DNA from: Sesamum alatum | Taxonomy: Eukaryota > Streptophyta > Magnoliopsida > Lamiales > Pedaliaceae | NCBI GenBank assembly: GCA_034509735.1 | Contig: JACGWO010000012.1 | Location: 24,891,188 to 24,955,187 of the forward strand | Direction of reading: 5' to 3' | DNA length: 64,000 nucleotides | In this document: piece after piece, positions 44,801 to 56,030 of the stretch | Numbering within the stretch: position 1 is the first letter of the stretch | Layout of the letters: the number at the start of each line of letters is the position of its first letter | Notes under the pieces: model-generated | Database searches by the model: none | Told to the model about the DNA's origin: nothing | Seen by the model: the letters and a program-made list of their open reading frames with translations, nothing else | Translations under genes and position numbers: made by a program

Positions 44801-45536
44801 TTGAATTCGATTTTCTATCTCAAATCTTATTACATCTTGCATTTCAATTAATATATACAAAACATCTGTACACAAATTACGTGTCATGGTTAAATATTAT
44901 ATTTCTTACAGTGTATGTGTGGGGGGGGGGGGGCAAAATGCTTTTTTGGTCCCGTAAGATTAGGGCATTATTTAGATTGGTACCACAACTTAAGTAGGTG
45001 GTTGTTTTAGTCTCATAGAACACATTTTTCAGTTTTTTTTGGTCCCACAAAATACGTTTTTTAGTTTTTTTGGTCCCATAAAACACGTTTTTCAGTTTTT
45101 TTTTTTCTGACCAAAAAAATTGAAATTGGGACCCAAAAAAACTGAAAAACGTGTTCTATGAGACTAAAACAGCCACCTATCTAAGTTGTGGTATCAAAAC
45201 AAATAATACAATGATTTTACGGGACCAAAAAAGCATTTAGCCCGTGTGTGTGTGTGTGTGTGTGTGAATTGACTATGGATTGTTTTGATTGGATTGCAGC
45301 ATGTACCAAGCAAGTTTTGGAAAGTGCATGTGGGGAAGGATGAAAGAAGAAATATGGTGACTCTGTGCACCCAAAATAAATGTTGGGCTGTGTCTTTTGG
45401 GACTCTTTATAGGGTTCAATTTGGCAAAGGTTGGGGCAATTTTGTGAAGGATAATTCTTTGCAACGTGGGAATTTATGTATTTTTCAATTGATTGATAGG
45501 ACTGATTTAGCTTTCAAGGTCACTATTATTAGATAA
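41887..45536 (+). CDS. REM-type transcription factor with two B3 domains and AT-hook-like N-terminus
   Basis: Five exons, all GT-AG and in phase: 41887-41936, 42968-43055, 43446-43776, 44521-44639 and 45300-45536, giving 274 residues. The N-terminus MVKRGRGRPKK contains an AT-hook core (RGRPKK). The first B3 domain spans exons 2-3: EFFKIYVPAM, IPPEFIKKIGG, WFLGEGWAEFVQENSVENGD, VKVFGPNGC. The second spans exons 4-5: NPSFSVVMTKYYLRKGC, HVPSKFWKVHV, GKGWGNFVKDNSLQRGN. Family knowledge: REM B3 proteins are nuclear DNA-binding proteins, often expressed in reproductive meristems. All four introns contain transposon remnants. The start is supported by the in-phase basic N-terminus, which the neighbouring B3 gene shares. 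Confidence 0.87.
42414..42619. mobile_element. Truncated CACTA-like fragment in B3 gene intron 1
   Basis: It matches 38240-38482 (GCGAAAACTTAAA, CAGAAACAAC, TTCGCCACAA) and ends AAAAATCGTACTTCTTCTTGTG, a degenerate CACTA terminus. The left part is missing. Confidence 0.6.
43190..43430. mobile_element. Degenerate CACTA-like fragment in B3 gene intron 2
   Basis: It shares TAAATCAATATTATTTTTTG, GTTGAAACAACGGCTATTAGTCG and GTTAAAATACGATTTTT with the 37886-38482 family. The intron acceptor (TCTCCAG at 43439-43445) follows directly. Confidence 0.5.
43886..44257. mobile_element. Fold-back MITE with 9-bp target duplication in B3 gene intron 3
   Basis: It starts GGAAAAATTGCAATTTACG and ends ACGTAAATTGCAACTTCCCC. 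Flanks CATCAGATG (43877-43885) and CATCATATG (44258-44266) match 8 of 9. The centre includes a direct repeat (AATTTAACGAAAAATGTTAA twice). Confidence 0.8.
44931..45243. mobile_element. Fold-back MITE in B3 gene intron 4, inside a (G)n/(GT)n tract
   Basis: It starts GGGCAAAATGCTTTTTTGG and ends CCAAAAAAGCATTTAGCCC. The arms share ACTTAAGTAGGTGGTTGTTTTAG against CTAAAACAGCCACCTATCTAAG. Flanked by a 13-G run at left and (GT)n at right, so the target duplication cannot be read. It ends 56 bp before exon 5. Confidence 0.8.
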
Positions 45537-45539
45537 TTC

Positions 45540-46120
45540 CTTTCCTCATGTAAAATTATCATCATGTTGCCTATAAAATTTTGATTTATTATCTCTATAA
45601 TCTGATTTTCGATCGATTTTCTAATGAAACTTGAGAGTATTTTTTGTCTTGTACAAATTTTCGTCGTGTCGCCTATATAATTTTGATTCTATCATCTCTT
45701 TGAGAAACTTTACTTCAATTTTTTTTTCATTTAATTTCTCTATTACTGCCGCTTTATATATGATTGATGCGTATTGGAGTTGAATAGTACTACAGTGATC
45801 GAAAGTTTTTTACGAAAATTCTAAGATTAATGGAGGATTAACCTGCAAAATAGGGGTTAGTATTTCGATACTTAAAGTCAGTAATTGATCAACTGATAAA
45901 ATAATCAAAAATTTTGAAATAATGTGAGAATAATGGTGCAATAATCAAATTGGTGATGAAATATGACGATAAGTGATAAAATCGTGTGTAATACAAAAAT
46001 ATGTGAAAAGCTTGCCGAAAATCGAGAGAAAGTGAGAGTGAAGGATACTTATTACCCTTATGACTGCATGGTGGCCTCTATTTATAGGCTAGCAGAGGCG
46101 GTATCATCAAGAATATATTA
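45540..46120. other. 3' flank of the two-B3 gene
   Basis: No gene. Two phrases repeat (GTAAAATTATCATCATGTTGCC and ACAAATTTTCGTCGTGTCGCC, each followed by TATAAAATTTTGATT or similar) at 45550 and 45653, suggesting a short ancient tandem duplication. Confidence 0.4.
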
Positions 46121-46124
46121 TTTA

Positions 46125-46920
46125 TAGGCGAAAATACAAAGACCCCTGTGATATAGAGAATGTTCAAAAAAATCTCTGTCAAAAATTAAAGTATCATTTA
46201 CACCCCCTGTATTATAAAACAAAGTTCAAAAAACCTCCTGTGGCCAGGTTTTGTTATGCACGCAACGTTGACTGCACTTGGGCATGTAAAAAGTGCGTTT
46301 TCTAGACAATTTTGCCCTTCTCGCTCTCTCCTTGTATTACATATAATATAATATATATATATATAATTTAACAATCTTAAAATAATAGAAATATATATAA
46401 ATAATAAAATATTATTTATATAAATATATAATTATATTAATATTTTTAATATAATATTCTTTTAATATTAAAAATAATTTTAAAGAGAGAGAGCGGCGGC
46501 GCGAAGCCACCGCTGTAGAGGAGGGCGCAACAAGGCGGCGTTGTCGCGCCCTCCTCACCATTGGGCGACGACAGCCGTTGCCATCGCCCCCCTCTGCTGG
46601 GGGTGGGGGTGGAAGGAGGGGGTGGGTTTTTTTTTTTAAATAATAATTTTATTTTATAAAGTATAAAAATTTAATTTTATATATTGTTGATATATTAATT
46701 TATAAATATATTTTAATTAAAATTTGTATAATATATTATATAAATATACAATTTTAAATGTGAGGGGTATTTTAGTCATTGCTTCTAAAAAATGTATTTA
46801 GGTTGATCAGGGGGCGGTGTGATTCATTGTTCGTAACAAGTGATTTTTTATATTAAAATTTTCACAAGGGATTTTTTAATATTTTCCCATATTACAGGGG
46901 GTCAAAATAAATTTAGCCTA
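46125..46920. mobile_element. TIR element with GC-rich centre
   Basis: It starts TAGGCGAAAATACAAAGACCCC and ends GGGGGTCAAAATAAATTTAGCCTA, its imperfect inverse. Inside lie AT-rich arms and a sharply GC-rich core at 46485-46620 with the palindromic GAGGGCGCAAC...GTTGTCGCGCCCTC. Target duplication not established. Confidence 0.6.
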
Positions 46921-47202
46921 TTATATATGTATATATATATATATATATGAAAAAATTGCAATAAATAGAATGTATTTATATTTACAACTGCAATTTCAGA
47001 TCGTATACTTATAATTTATAAAGAGGTTGTGGTACTTATATAATTAAATATAATCTCAGGTATTATCAAAATTTTAACCCAAATAAAATCGGCGGTAGGA
47101 CAAACTCTCTTTAATTGGAAATTAATATTCAAAGAGAAGTAGGCTTTGTCTATATAATTGGGGAGCCATTGAGTTACCTTATCCTACTCAGACTCCCTCA
47201 AG

Positions 47203-47210
47203 TATATAAA
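47203..47210 (+). promoter_or_regulatory. TATA box of the single-B3 gene
   Basis: TATATAAA, 39 bases before the ATG at 47249, implying a short leader. Confidence 0.6.
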
Positions 47211-47248
47211 CCCAAGAAAGAAATTAAGCGCATGCAGAAGAAATAAGA

Positions 47249-47934
47249 ATGGCGGCGAAAGCGATGAAACGTCGAGGGAAAGGCCGTCCCAAGGAAACTG
47301 TTTCCAGTATTGGTGCTGAGTTCTTCAAAGTCTTTCTCCCTCACCTCTCTTCTCACCACCTTGTAAATATATACTACTCTCTCTCTCTCTCTGTGTAATA
47401 TACTTTTAAGGGTTTCTTCCCCCTTTCTGTCAATCTTATTTCATGCATATATGGCTTACATGATGATATATACACCCTTGTTTGTTACTATACATATATC
47501 ACTAATTGTTTTTAGCGACGACTTCTATTTTGTTTGACGGATTTTGGGACAGATTTCTTATAGAATTATTTGTGACAGAAATTGCAACGGTTCTAACACT
47601 AATGCAGCGCTGTAATTGTGGGTTTTTACAGCAGATACCACCGGATTTTGTCAAAAACAGCCGTAGAATATTGAAAGAAAGAGTGACGCTGAAAGACACA
47701 GAGGGTAAAAAGTGGCACGTATATGTGGAAAAAACTGCAAATGGGTCAGTTTTTCTGAAGAATGGATGGCCAAGCTTTGTGAGCGATCATTGCCTGAGCG
47801 CCGGTGACTTCTTGGTGTTTCAGTACGACAGAAACTACTCTTTCATTGTCAAGATATTCGGCACAAATGGATGCAGAAAGGAAGCAACATCTACACCTGT
47901 CAAAATTGAACAAGAAGACATTGAATTCAAGTAA
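47249..47934 (+). CDS. REM-type transcription factor with one B3 domain
   Basis: Two exons, 47249-47362 and 47632-47934, 138 residues. The N-terminus MAAKAMKRRGKGRPKE is basic and AT-hook-like, as in the neighbouring gene. The single B3 domain crosses the intron at the same place: EFFKVFLPHLSSHHL, then IPPDFVKNSRR, WHVYVEK, FLKNGWPSFVSDHCLSAGD and VKIFGTNGCRK. The protein ends soon after the domain. The acceptor reads ACAGCAG, a NAGNAG pair, so one Gln may be present or absent. Order, orientation and intron position shared with the upstream gene indicate a tandem REM cluster. The second B3 domain seen in the neighbour is missing here. Confidence 0.87.
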
Positions 47935-47939
47935 AGTGG

Positions 47940-48490
47940 AAATAGGTTAGCAGCTGCAGATCTGGTACTGATGTTTTCTTGCTGTTTTCTGGTTATATGA
48001 CCTTTTTCAGGGTTAAATGCAATATGTTCCCTGTAAAAATACACTACAACAGAGTATTAATGTCAAAATATCAAATGACAATTTTAAAATTGGTTACAAG
48101 AGTCGAATCAAAGTCCATGGCAAGATTCAAGCCGGTATCTATGCCCACTTCGTCAGTCAAAAGCATAAATCCAGCCCATGATTAGCCTTACTACTGTTAA
48201 ATAGGAAATGCTGATAGTAACTAAAAGATCGTAGCAATGGAAGAGATGATACATTTAATTTACGCAAAAGACGTGACAATTCTTGCAGAATATTCAAAGA
48301 ACGTTTCTACATCAAGATCCTAGATACAGAAGAAAATCAGGGGTGATAGTAGCACATTGAACAGGGGGGAAGACATGATCGGCTAAGAAATTTATACAAA
48401 GTTCACAAGATGAAACAATTCCTACGGAATACATAAGCGAACTCAGATGAAGAGTGCTAAAGAAAAACACAAGTAAGAAAGAAACTAAAG
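47940..48490. other. Convergent intergenic region (B3 and SUN 3' ends)
   Basis: No ORF supported. Transcripts of the single-B3 gene (+) and the SUN gene (-) converge here. Confidence 0.45.
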
Positions 48491-48496
48491 GCTGCA

Positions 48497-51400
48497 TCAA
48501 GATTGCTTTTCCAACATTGGGACAGGGCTCGGTTCATGACCATGTACCCTTAGTCGGTAGATGCATGTATGAGTAGCACTCCCGTGGTTGGATGTAAAGT
48601 CAAGCCTAATAGTATCGACAAGATTAGAGGCTGCTGACGCCACCTTAAAAGTTTGAGCATTACTCTTCTCAAGGTCATAGGTAAATTCAGTCAAAAGAAG
48701 CATCTTCGTACTACCAACTTCCGAATCAGTCGAATCTTGTCCTTGCACCCATCCAGAAACTCTACAGTGCTTGGGGGCACTGGACCTATCATAAGCAACA
48801 CTCTGTTCATAGTAGAGCGGATAAAAAAAGGTTAGAGGTTGTAGTAAAGAATATGCAGAAAAACAACATTCTGTAACTAAAAGCATAAATGGGCAGATAT
48901 TTTGGTCACACGGAGATCAAATTATTACTACCTATCAAGGTAAAGTGGAATCAAGCTCACATGTACTAGTCCACGATACTGGATAAAGAGCCATCGAAGG
49001 AAATATTCACGAATAATCAGCATGGAAGACGGTAAAATGGCAAAATATAAGGTGACAAGGACTTCAAATTCCTAACTAGGTGATATAATTAACACCAACA
49101 TAAGTCCTAGTGGGGGCACCTCAAAGAAAGTTATTTCCACTATAATCCAATCCAACAGACATGATAATACCGCATCTCTTGCTAGCTCTTCGGATGCTGT
49201 AGTACTGAGATTGAGAAACAGTCCTTAGCAAGCTGATGACAATAAACATTGATGCCAACATATGGCTGAAATAATAAAGTTAATCCATCTGTGTGTGAAA
49301 GAGACAACAATCTCGTTTGAGATGTAATCTGCAAATATATCTCGGTTCAAGGATTGGAGAAAGAAAATTATATGGAGTGAGTTGGCATTCATCTTTCTGA
49401 TCTTAGATTAATAGTTTGAACTAAAGCAGAGTTGCAGCCCACAGAACACTGAAGCACCAAGCAGAAAATCTCAAAGAAACTAAACCAACTCTCACCAAAT
49501 GCTCTGATTAATTCCTTAAATGTAAAATTTGTATATTTCTACTCTATATAAAACTTATTGGTGGACTTTTATCTTTTCAAACTGATTAAGAGGCAGAACC
49601 TAAATACTACAGAATGGGGAGGAAAAAACTGAAAGTGAATCAAATAAATTACTAAATTCAATCTTTGCATCTGTAATTATTTGATGGCTGTCATAAGCTA
49701 ATAGGAAGTAGTAGGAGATTGCTTCAATTGCTTGGCATCTCATGTCATCTCATTGAGAAAAAATGAGACTGAAATGAGTTTGGTTGAGATGAGATTCTTT
49801 TTTTAGTCTGTGATTAATTGTGACATAATAGTATAAAGATAATAGTTGGTGTAATGTGTAACAGGTACTAGGTAAGAAAGAAAATGTAATAATTTATAGT
49901 TGATATGATGTGTTTTTTTGAAAGTAGTGAAATGTGTTTTAGATAATTATTCTTGAGATAAGAAATATTTTCCCACAAACACACAAACAGCCTGCTCATA
50001 CGAGATGAAATGAAAACCATCCCACAATCAAGCGCAACCTATTTTTCTAGGTCCAACGCTTCATTATAGATAATTAATTAAATAAAGGTAGACTCAGCAG
50101 CCAAAACAGTCAGACCATTTTATGCATGCCATATCCTGTTCACGGAAACTAAATTCATGATCCAAAATCACAAGAAAGTAGCTCTAGTGTTGCATACATC
50201 CAGTTCAATCTGGAAACTCCATTAGCTTCCCATTTTTTATAGTGTCAAGAGACATGTCATGTTTTCCTACCACATAGTACCAATCCATGTTTCACAATCA
50301 CTGCCTCGTAAAAGCACTTTCAACCATTGCCACCTTAAAGTACTTATAATGGTTACCATGTAATGTTTTCCTTAGGATAAGCACTTGTACTGTTTGAAGG
50401 AGTGAGTGCTTTCACTAACCTCAAGGTTTCACTTTCAAGACAAAGTTTTCATCGCAGGCTGACCTTATATGCTGAAATTTTTCATTTTGCTTGGTCCTTG
50501 TTGACTTAAAGTTGCATTGGTTTTTACCCAAAATAAATAAAGAACACATAATACTCCAACATGTTGTCATGTTGATCAACAGAATTTACATATATTTAAG
50601 CCAGAAAAAATACAATATGAGGTTTTGATGCAAGAAAGACTAGAGAATGTGTGATCTATGTCCATCCTTTCTAAAATTCCAAAAAAGAAATCTTCTTGCA
50701 TTCATTGACGAAGTCAGCCATTGCAAATTCATAAATTATAAATGGTGGGCCTAAATTCTAATTTTTAATTAGACAGTTAACAGTCAATTTCAAAGTTGAA
50801 AGCAAATAAAATGTCTACAAGACATCATAAAGAAGATATCACAAGCCACATATCCATGAAGTTCCTTCTTCAGAAAAATTTGTGCGTAACCCCCTCATCA
50901 AGCATGCACGGAAACATACATACCACTACAAAAAATTAAGGGCATTGTATTTGATAGAGTCGCACAGTAATTCTCACTCTAAAGTTTTCTTCTGAGATTT
51001 AAATCATGGAAAGTATTGAGCAAAATCATCATGACAAAAGTTATCCAAATGAACTCCCATCATTCAAGCACCAATCTGGTAAACCACTTAATAACATCAA
51101 ATGCAGAGCACAAGAAACACTGCACTTAGTAAAGTTCACTCCAAAAATGCAATACATGGAGGCAAAGATGCAGTACATAAACAATACTCCTGCCATGCTA
51201 TGTTCACATAAAACTAACCCCTGAAAAAAACAACATAAATACAAGTATAAAATCATCGACGATAAGAGTCAAATGGTTACCTTAGCTACATGTTCCAGAG
51301 TCACAGCTTCTGGTACAATGGCAGTCCTTAGCCTGATTTCAATAAAGCCACTTCTCCCCTTAAGAGGGAAACATTGCCCAGGCTCCCCAAAGCTTGGCCT

Positions 51401-52282
51401 AATCATCTTCTCCGCTTCAGGACTAACCCTATTCCGAAACCAAACCCCACCACCAAATGGTTCCGAATGCCTCAGCACCCTCCCCCCTCCTGATGCCAAT
51501 GCATAATCCGCCATACCCAACCCATCAGCCGCATGCCTCTCAATTTCCTTCTCCACAATCTCCCTTGCATAATCCCTAATCTCATCCAAACTAACCTCAA
51601 CACCACCAGGGTTTTCCATGGCCTTCTTGAACTCCTCGAAAAATTCACCAAAGTCTTCCTTTGACAGCAAACTCTTACTTCTAAACTCATCCATAAACTT
51701 CTCAAAAGCATCACTTCTTGCATCCAGTGCTTTCAACTTCAAATCCATTTCGTCCCCCTTCTTTTCCACCTTCTCATCAAACTCTTTCTTCACCAAACTA
51801 ATCTCATCATCAAGTTTCCGATCAATGGCATCCACCTGAACCTGCATTGCCTTCACCGTCGTCTTAACAAACTTCTCCACCTCAGCAAACCTCCCGTCAA
51901 AATCCCCGGAAATTACTGAAAAATCTCTCGCATCAGGGCCCGAATTCAACACCACCCACCGAATCATCTGCACAAAACCCAATATAACTACGAGTAACGC
52001 TAAGTTCTTAGTGATAATGCTAATCGCAGTCAGCCATCGCGGCTTCGATGGCTTCCGGGACAGGCCAGACTTTTTCGCCTGGGTTTGGGCCGGGGTTTTC
52101 CTCGCATCCCTCAAAATTGCGGCCGCCGTGTCGCCGGCTGTCAGCCTGGCATCCTTATTTTCAGCCACTGCGACAGTGGCGGCGGCTACATCTGCACCGC
52201 CAGTTGGAAGATTCTTCTCGACTGCTCGGCGGCGAGTGGTTGGCCCTTGATTCGCGGTGACGGAAACGGTAGATGCTGACAT
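48497..52282 (-). CDS. SUN1: SUN-domain protein of the inner nuclear envelope (plant SUN1/2 type)
   Basis: Two exons, 52282-51281 and 48802-48497, join in phase ([17 protein letters not shown]) to 435 residues. Layout: basic, Ala-rich nucleoplasmic N-terminus with [13 protein letters not shown] (70-82); one transmembrane segment at about 93-112 ([20 protein letters not shown]); a coiled coil at about 125-235 with heptad-like Lys/Glu/Phe spacing; then the C-terminal SUN domain from about 250 ([42 protein letters not shown]). Family knowledge: classical Cter-SUN proteins trimerise in the perinuclear space and bind KASH (WIP/SINE-type) partners to form the LINC complex. Size and intron position agree with Arabidopsis SUN1 and SUN2; which of these is the ortholog is uncertain. 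The 2.48-kb intron splits the SUN domain. Confidence 0.93.
48803..51280 (-). other. Intron of the SUN gene
   Basis: A 2.48-kb intron with donor GTAACC at 51280 and acceptor CAG at 48803. Unlike most of the window it shows no obvious transposon ends. A phrase around 49740-49800 (ATCTCATGTCATCTCATTGAG) has a short inverted character. Confidence 0.8.
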
Positions 52283-52439
52283 TTGAAGAAATCTGCAATT
52301 CTTGAAACTAAGCCTAACTTTCGAAGCGAATTTTATCCGATGTGATTGTGCAATTCAAAGATGGATCAAAACCCTAAAGAAAGAGGGAAAAAAATGGATT
52401 GAAAATTTCAGATTAGAGGAGAGAGAGAGAAAGAAAAGG

Positions 52440-52528
52440 GTACTGATTAATTTATAGCAGCTTCGTAATTCTGAAGGAGCGGTTCCAAATTTTGAATTCA
52501 TCCTTTGTGTCCCTACGACTAACGAAGC

Positions 52529-52572
<44 letters not shown>

Positions 52573-53240
52573 TCTTTTTCCTTTTTCTAGCAAATTAAAA
52601 TTGAAAATTACTTTCCATCAATTGTAATTTTAAAAGCATTTGTGTAATTATTAGTGAATTTTTCAAATATAATAATCTACATTTTGTTAAATTTTATTTC
52701 ACATTTTTGGCCAATCACGATCTCATGGAATCAATTATTTATAAATTAAAAATTAATTCTCACTCATTTAATTTTAGTTACTCCTTACACTTAAATAATG
52801 ACATTCTTTTATGCAAATTTTGTTCATTTCAATTTAATGTTTGTATTATAAATAATATTTATTTTGTATTCTATTTAATATATACACGATATGTACAACT
52901 CGTATTAATTTTTATATTTAAACAAAATTACACATTACTTGTATATAATCAATACATATAAAATATAATATTAATTTATAATAATAAAAATTAGTTTTTA
53001 TTTTTATTTTTATTTTTCAATTAAAAATATATGTTTTAAATTTTGTATGGATTTTAGTGTGAAATGAGAATATATTTAGATAAATTAAGAAGATTGTGAT
53101 TTATATTGGACTATATTGTAAAAATTAGATATTTTCAATGACAATATATAAATAAATATTTTTTCACTTTAAATATTGTTTTGAAAACCGAAAAGATGAA
53201 AATAAAAATATAAACAAACAAGAGCCAATTATAAAAATTA
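52440..53240. other. Upstream region of the SUN gene and AT-rich spacer
   Basis: It begins with the likely SUN promoter. No TATA box is obvious; a (CT)n tract lies at 52531-52570. The rest is AT-rich without recognisable features. Confidence 0.4.
52531..52570. repeat. (CT)n microsatellite upstream of SUN gene
   Basis: About 19 CT units, read as (GA)n on the SUN sense strand, about 250 bp before the ATG. A second short GA run is at 52420-52430, in the probable 5' leader. Confidence 0.95.
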
Positions 53241-53331
53241 GGTTAAATTACAGCCACCTCTCATGAGGTTTGGCATAATTACAAGTACTCCTTGTTATTT
53301 GTAAAAATTAACATACTCAATTTTTTTTTAG

Positions 53332-53585
53332 GATAAATTACTTTGACACCCCCTGAGATTAGATCCAATTATACAAACACCCCCTATTTTTTACATAATT
53401 ACAGCTACACCCCTGGGAGTGTTACTGTAATATTTTTTAGGGGTATTTGTGTAAGCTTTGTCTTTGAAGAAGGGGTATAGTTGTAATACAATTATAACCT
53501 CAGGGGCTGTATCTATAATTTTACAAAAAATATGGGTGTTTGTGTATTTTTTGTCTAACCTCAAGGGGTATCACTATAATTTAGT
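53332..53585. mobile_element. Small fold-back MITE (GGGTAAATTAC family)
   Basis: It starts AGGATAAATTACTTTGACACC and ends GGGGTATCACTATAATTTAG. The arms share AATTATACAAACACCCCC / GGGTGTTTGTGTATTTTT. It is preceded at 53241-53330 by the left half of a related element (GGTTAAATTACAGCCACC). Confidence 0.6.
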
Positions 53586-53589
53586 TTTA

Positions 53590-55650
53590 TTTTTTTTTTC
53601 TTTGGAATATATTGAAATGGACGACCATGATCGTGACAACGAATATGGAGTGGGATGATCTTAGCGATGTAGCGACAAATTCAACTAATAATTGAATGAC
53701 TCTGATGGAGTAGATACATAATTTTTGGTGGCAAGACAAGAATAGTACTTTGATCAACTTTTTTAAGTATGAAAAACAACCGAACTTAGGTATTTAAATA
53801 TTTTAAAATTTAAATAGGTCGAGTGGTGATAATATTTCACTAACTCAGAAAATCATAAAATTTAAATTCAGTCAAAATCAAGTACAATTACAATAATAAA
53901 CCGTTCATACTATTGCATATAGACATTGGTATTCTATTTGCAGGCAAATTATACAAATAGCATCAAATAAATTAATATCAGAGAGGTAATATCGATTTTC
54001 GTGGATTTTGTGTGGCTTGAATTACTGCTGAATTTTCCTTTGATATGTCTCGTTTTAGGAACGGGTTTTGACCTTCAAGACTGGATTTTATCTCCTTTCA
54101 TGTTCAATAACTTCATCAGTCAAGAGAAGACAATCAGTGTTTTTTCTCAACATGTGCACTCAGGTTACGCAAAATAGCTATTGTATTTTGAGACGTAAGA
54201 TGTTTTGTATTTTCTATTTGACTAATAAAATGTACTTACAGCTGTTTTTCCTAAGTTAATGGGTTCCATATTTATAATGAAATCGTATGGACTCGAAACG
54301 TACATCTATTTTTCAGTTAGATCAATTAAAAAAAAGAAAAAGAAAAAAACTCAAAGCCCTACCTATATCATATAGACTGGACCCAGGTCCAAAGCCCAAT
54401 AACACCCTTTTTGTTTAGTGGATTCAGTGTTTTAAAATCCAGTCTGAATCGTTAGGTCGAACCTGTAAAATCGCGACCTGATTTTTAAAACAATCCTGTC
54501 CAACTCATAAAATCGGACTAGACTCAAAATCATTCTATTTTTTGAAAATCGTTCAAATCACCAGTTAAATCGGTGACCTGGATGACCCAGTCCCCAATTA
54601 AGTGAATCGGCCGGTTCATGATTTTTTTTAAAAAAATTTCAAAAATTGGTACAATTTGAAAATTGAACCATGACATTTCATATAAAAATTGAGGAAAAAA
54701 CCAATAAACCAACACCGTCATTTTAATAATACTTGAATTATATATTTATAAACGAAAAACTCATTAAGTCCATAATCTAATTAAATTTTTATCTTCTATG
54801 ATTACATAAGTTTCTAATTAAATAATTAATAGAATAAAATTTATATATTAATTTAAAATGGGGAATGCTAACTATTTGTTGGCAATAAATATATTTATAA
54901 CTTAATTATATTGGTAAATAGTTCATTGTTTTTGTTATTTACGCAATTGTTCTATTTTTATCTTTGGTCTAAATTTTTAATATACTTATTTTACTATCAA
55001 ATTTTGGGATATTTTAATTCCTATATGAACTTAATATTTTTTTATTTTAATATAATATTATATAATAATTTTTATTATGACATTACTGGTTCAACTACAA
55101 TTCACCCGACGGTTGAACCAGTGACCTTTGACCTACTCAATTTTTCAACTCGATCAACGATCCAGATTTTAAAACATTGAGTTGAACTTGGCTAATTGAG
55201 ATTTATATTTTATTTGAGTTTTTATTTTTATTTTTTATTCTAATCAAAATATAGATTAAAGTTTTCAATGGGCCACCAAAGGAGAAAAACAGAGTTCATA
55301 CTCTTCTTTACTTGGGCTTGATGGGCTTCAGTTGTTTCTGCCATCTTTTTTATTCATAAAACTCCAAACAACTATTAGTTCTAAACTTTAGCTCTAAAAA
55401 GAATAATTATTTGTAACAATATAATTTTTTAGTATGCAATTACTTACATCATTCAAGATATTCATATTATAAGACTAATTCAATACATCAATAATTCAAA
55501 TTAGTGAATACGTTAAAAAAAAAAAAAGAAATTAATAAAGAAGTAGACATCTATTAATATATATATTTGAAGGTGGTCTTTTGACCAAATATTTTAATTT
55601 TGACCAAAATTCTAATTTTCTAGAATTTTGAATTTTTTTATTATATAAAA
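53590..55650. other. AT-rich intergenic DNA
   Basis: No gene. A region at 54425-54640 and its partial inverse around 55085-55175 (GAACCAGTGACC/GGTTCAACTACA versus TCACCAGTTAAATCGGTGACC) suggests another diverged fold-back element about 700 bp long. Confidence 0.35.
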
Positions 55651-55656
55651 TATTTC

Positions 55657-56010
55657 TAGAGGTCAGGGGTTCGAAACCCTGTGAATTCTTTTTATTATAA
55701 TATATATTCCTAGAGGTCTTGGGTTCGAATCCCTGGAAATTCTTTTATTATAATAAATATTTATAGAGGTCATATGTTCGAACCCCAATGAATTCTTTTT
55801 ATCATAATAAATATTCTTAAAGGTCATGTGTTGGAACCCTCTCGAATTCTTTTTATTATAATAAATATTCCTAGACGTCATGAGTTCGAATCCCTGCGAA
55901 CTCCTTTTATTATAATAAATATTCCTCGAGGTTATGGGTTCGAACCCCTGAGGATTTTTTTTTTTTCATTTTAGTAAATATTCCTAGAGGTTATTGGTTC
56001 GAATACCTGC
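55657..56010 (+). repeat. Seven-copy 54-bp tandem array of a tRNA-like B-box sequence
   Basis: The unit is roughly CCTAGAGGTCATGGGTTCGAA followed by TCCCTGCGAATTCTTTTTAT and then TATAATAAATATT. The landmark TAGAGGT or its variant starts at 55657, 55711, 55764, 55818, 55872, 55926 and 55985 (spacings 54, 53, 54, 54, 54, 59). Each unit holds a GGTTCGAAtCC-type internal promoter B box, and five are close to consensus. The conserved part equals the B-box region of the SINEs at 22935 and 58885, so the array derives from that SINE. No A box is present. Confidence 0.92.
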
Positions 56011-56030
56011 AAATTCGTTTTATTATAATA

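Noticed and set aside
55663..55881. Repetitive 72-codon ORF (NIYYNKK repeats)
   Set aside because: A direct consequence of the 54-bp (18-codon) tandem repeat lying in frame; not a gene.
55657..56010. CRISPR-like array
   Set aside because: The spacing is regular, but the spacers are repeated as well as the cores, and the context is a plant nuclear genome. It is an ordinary tandem repeat.
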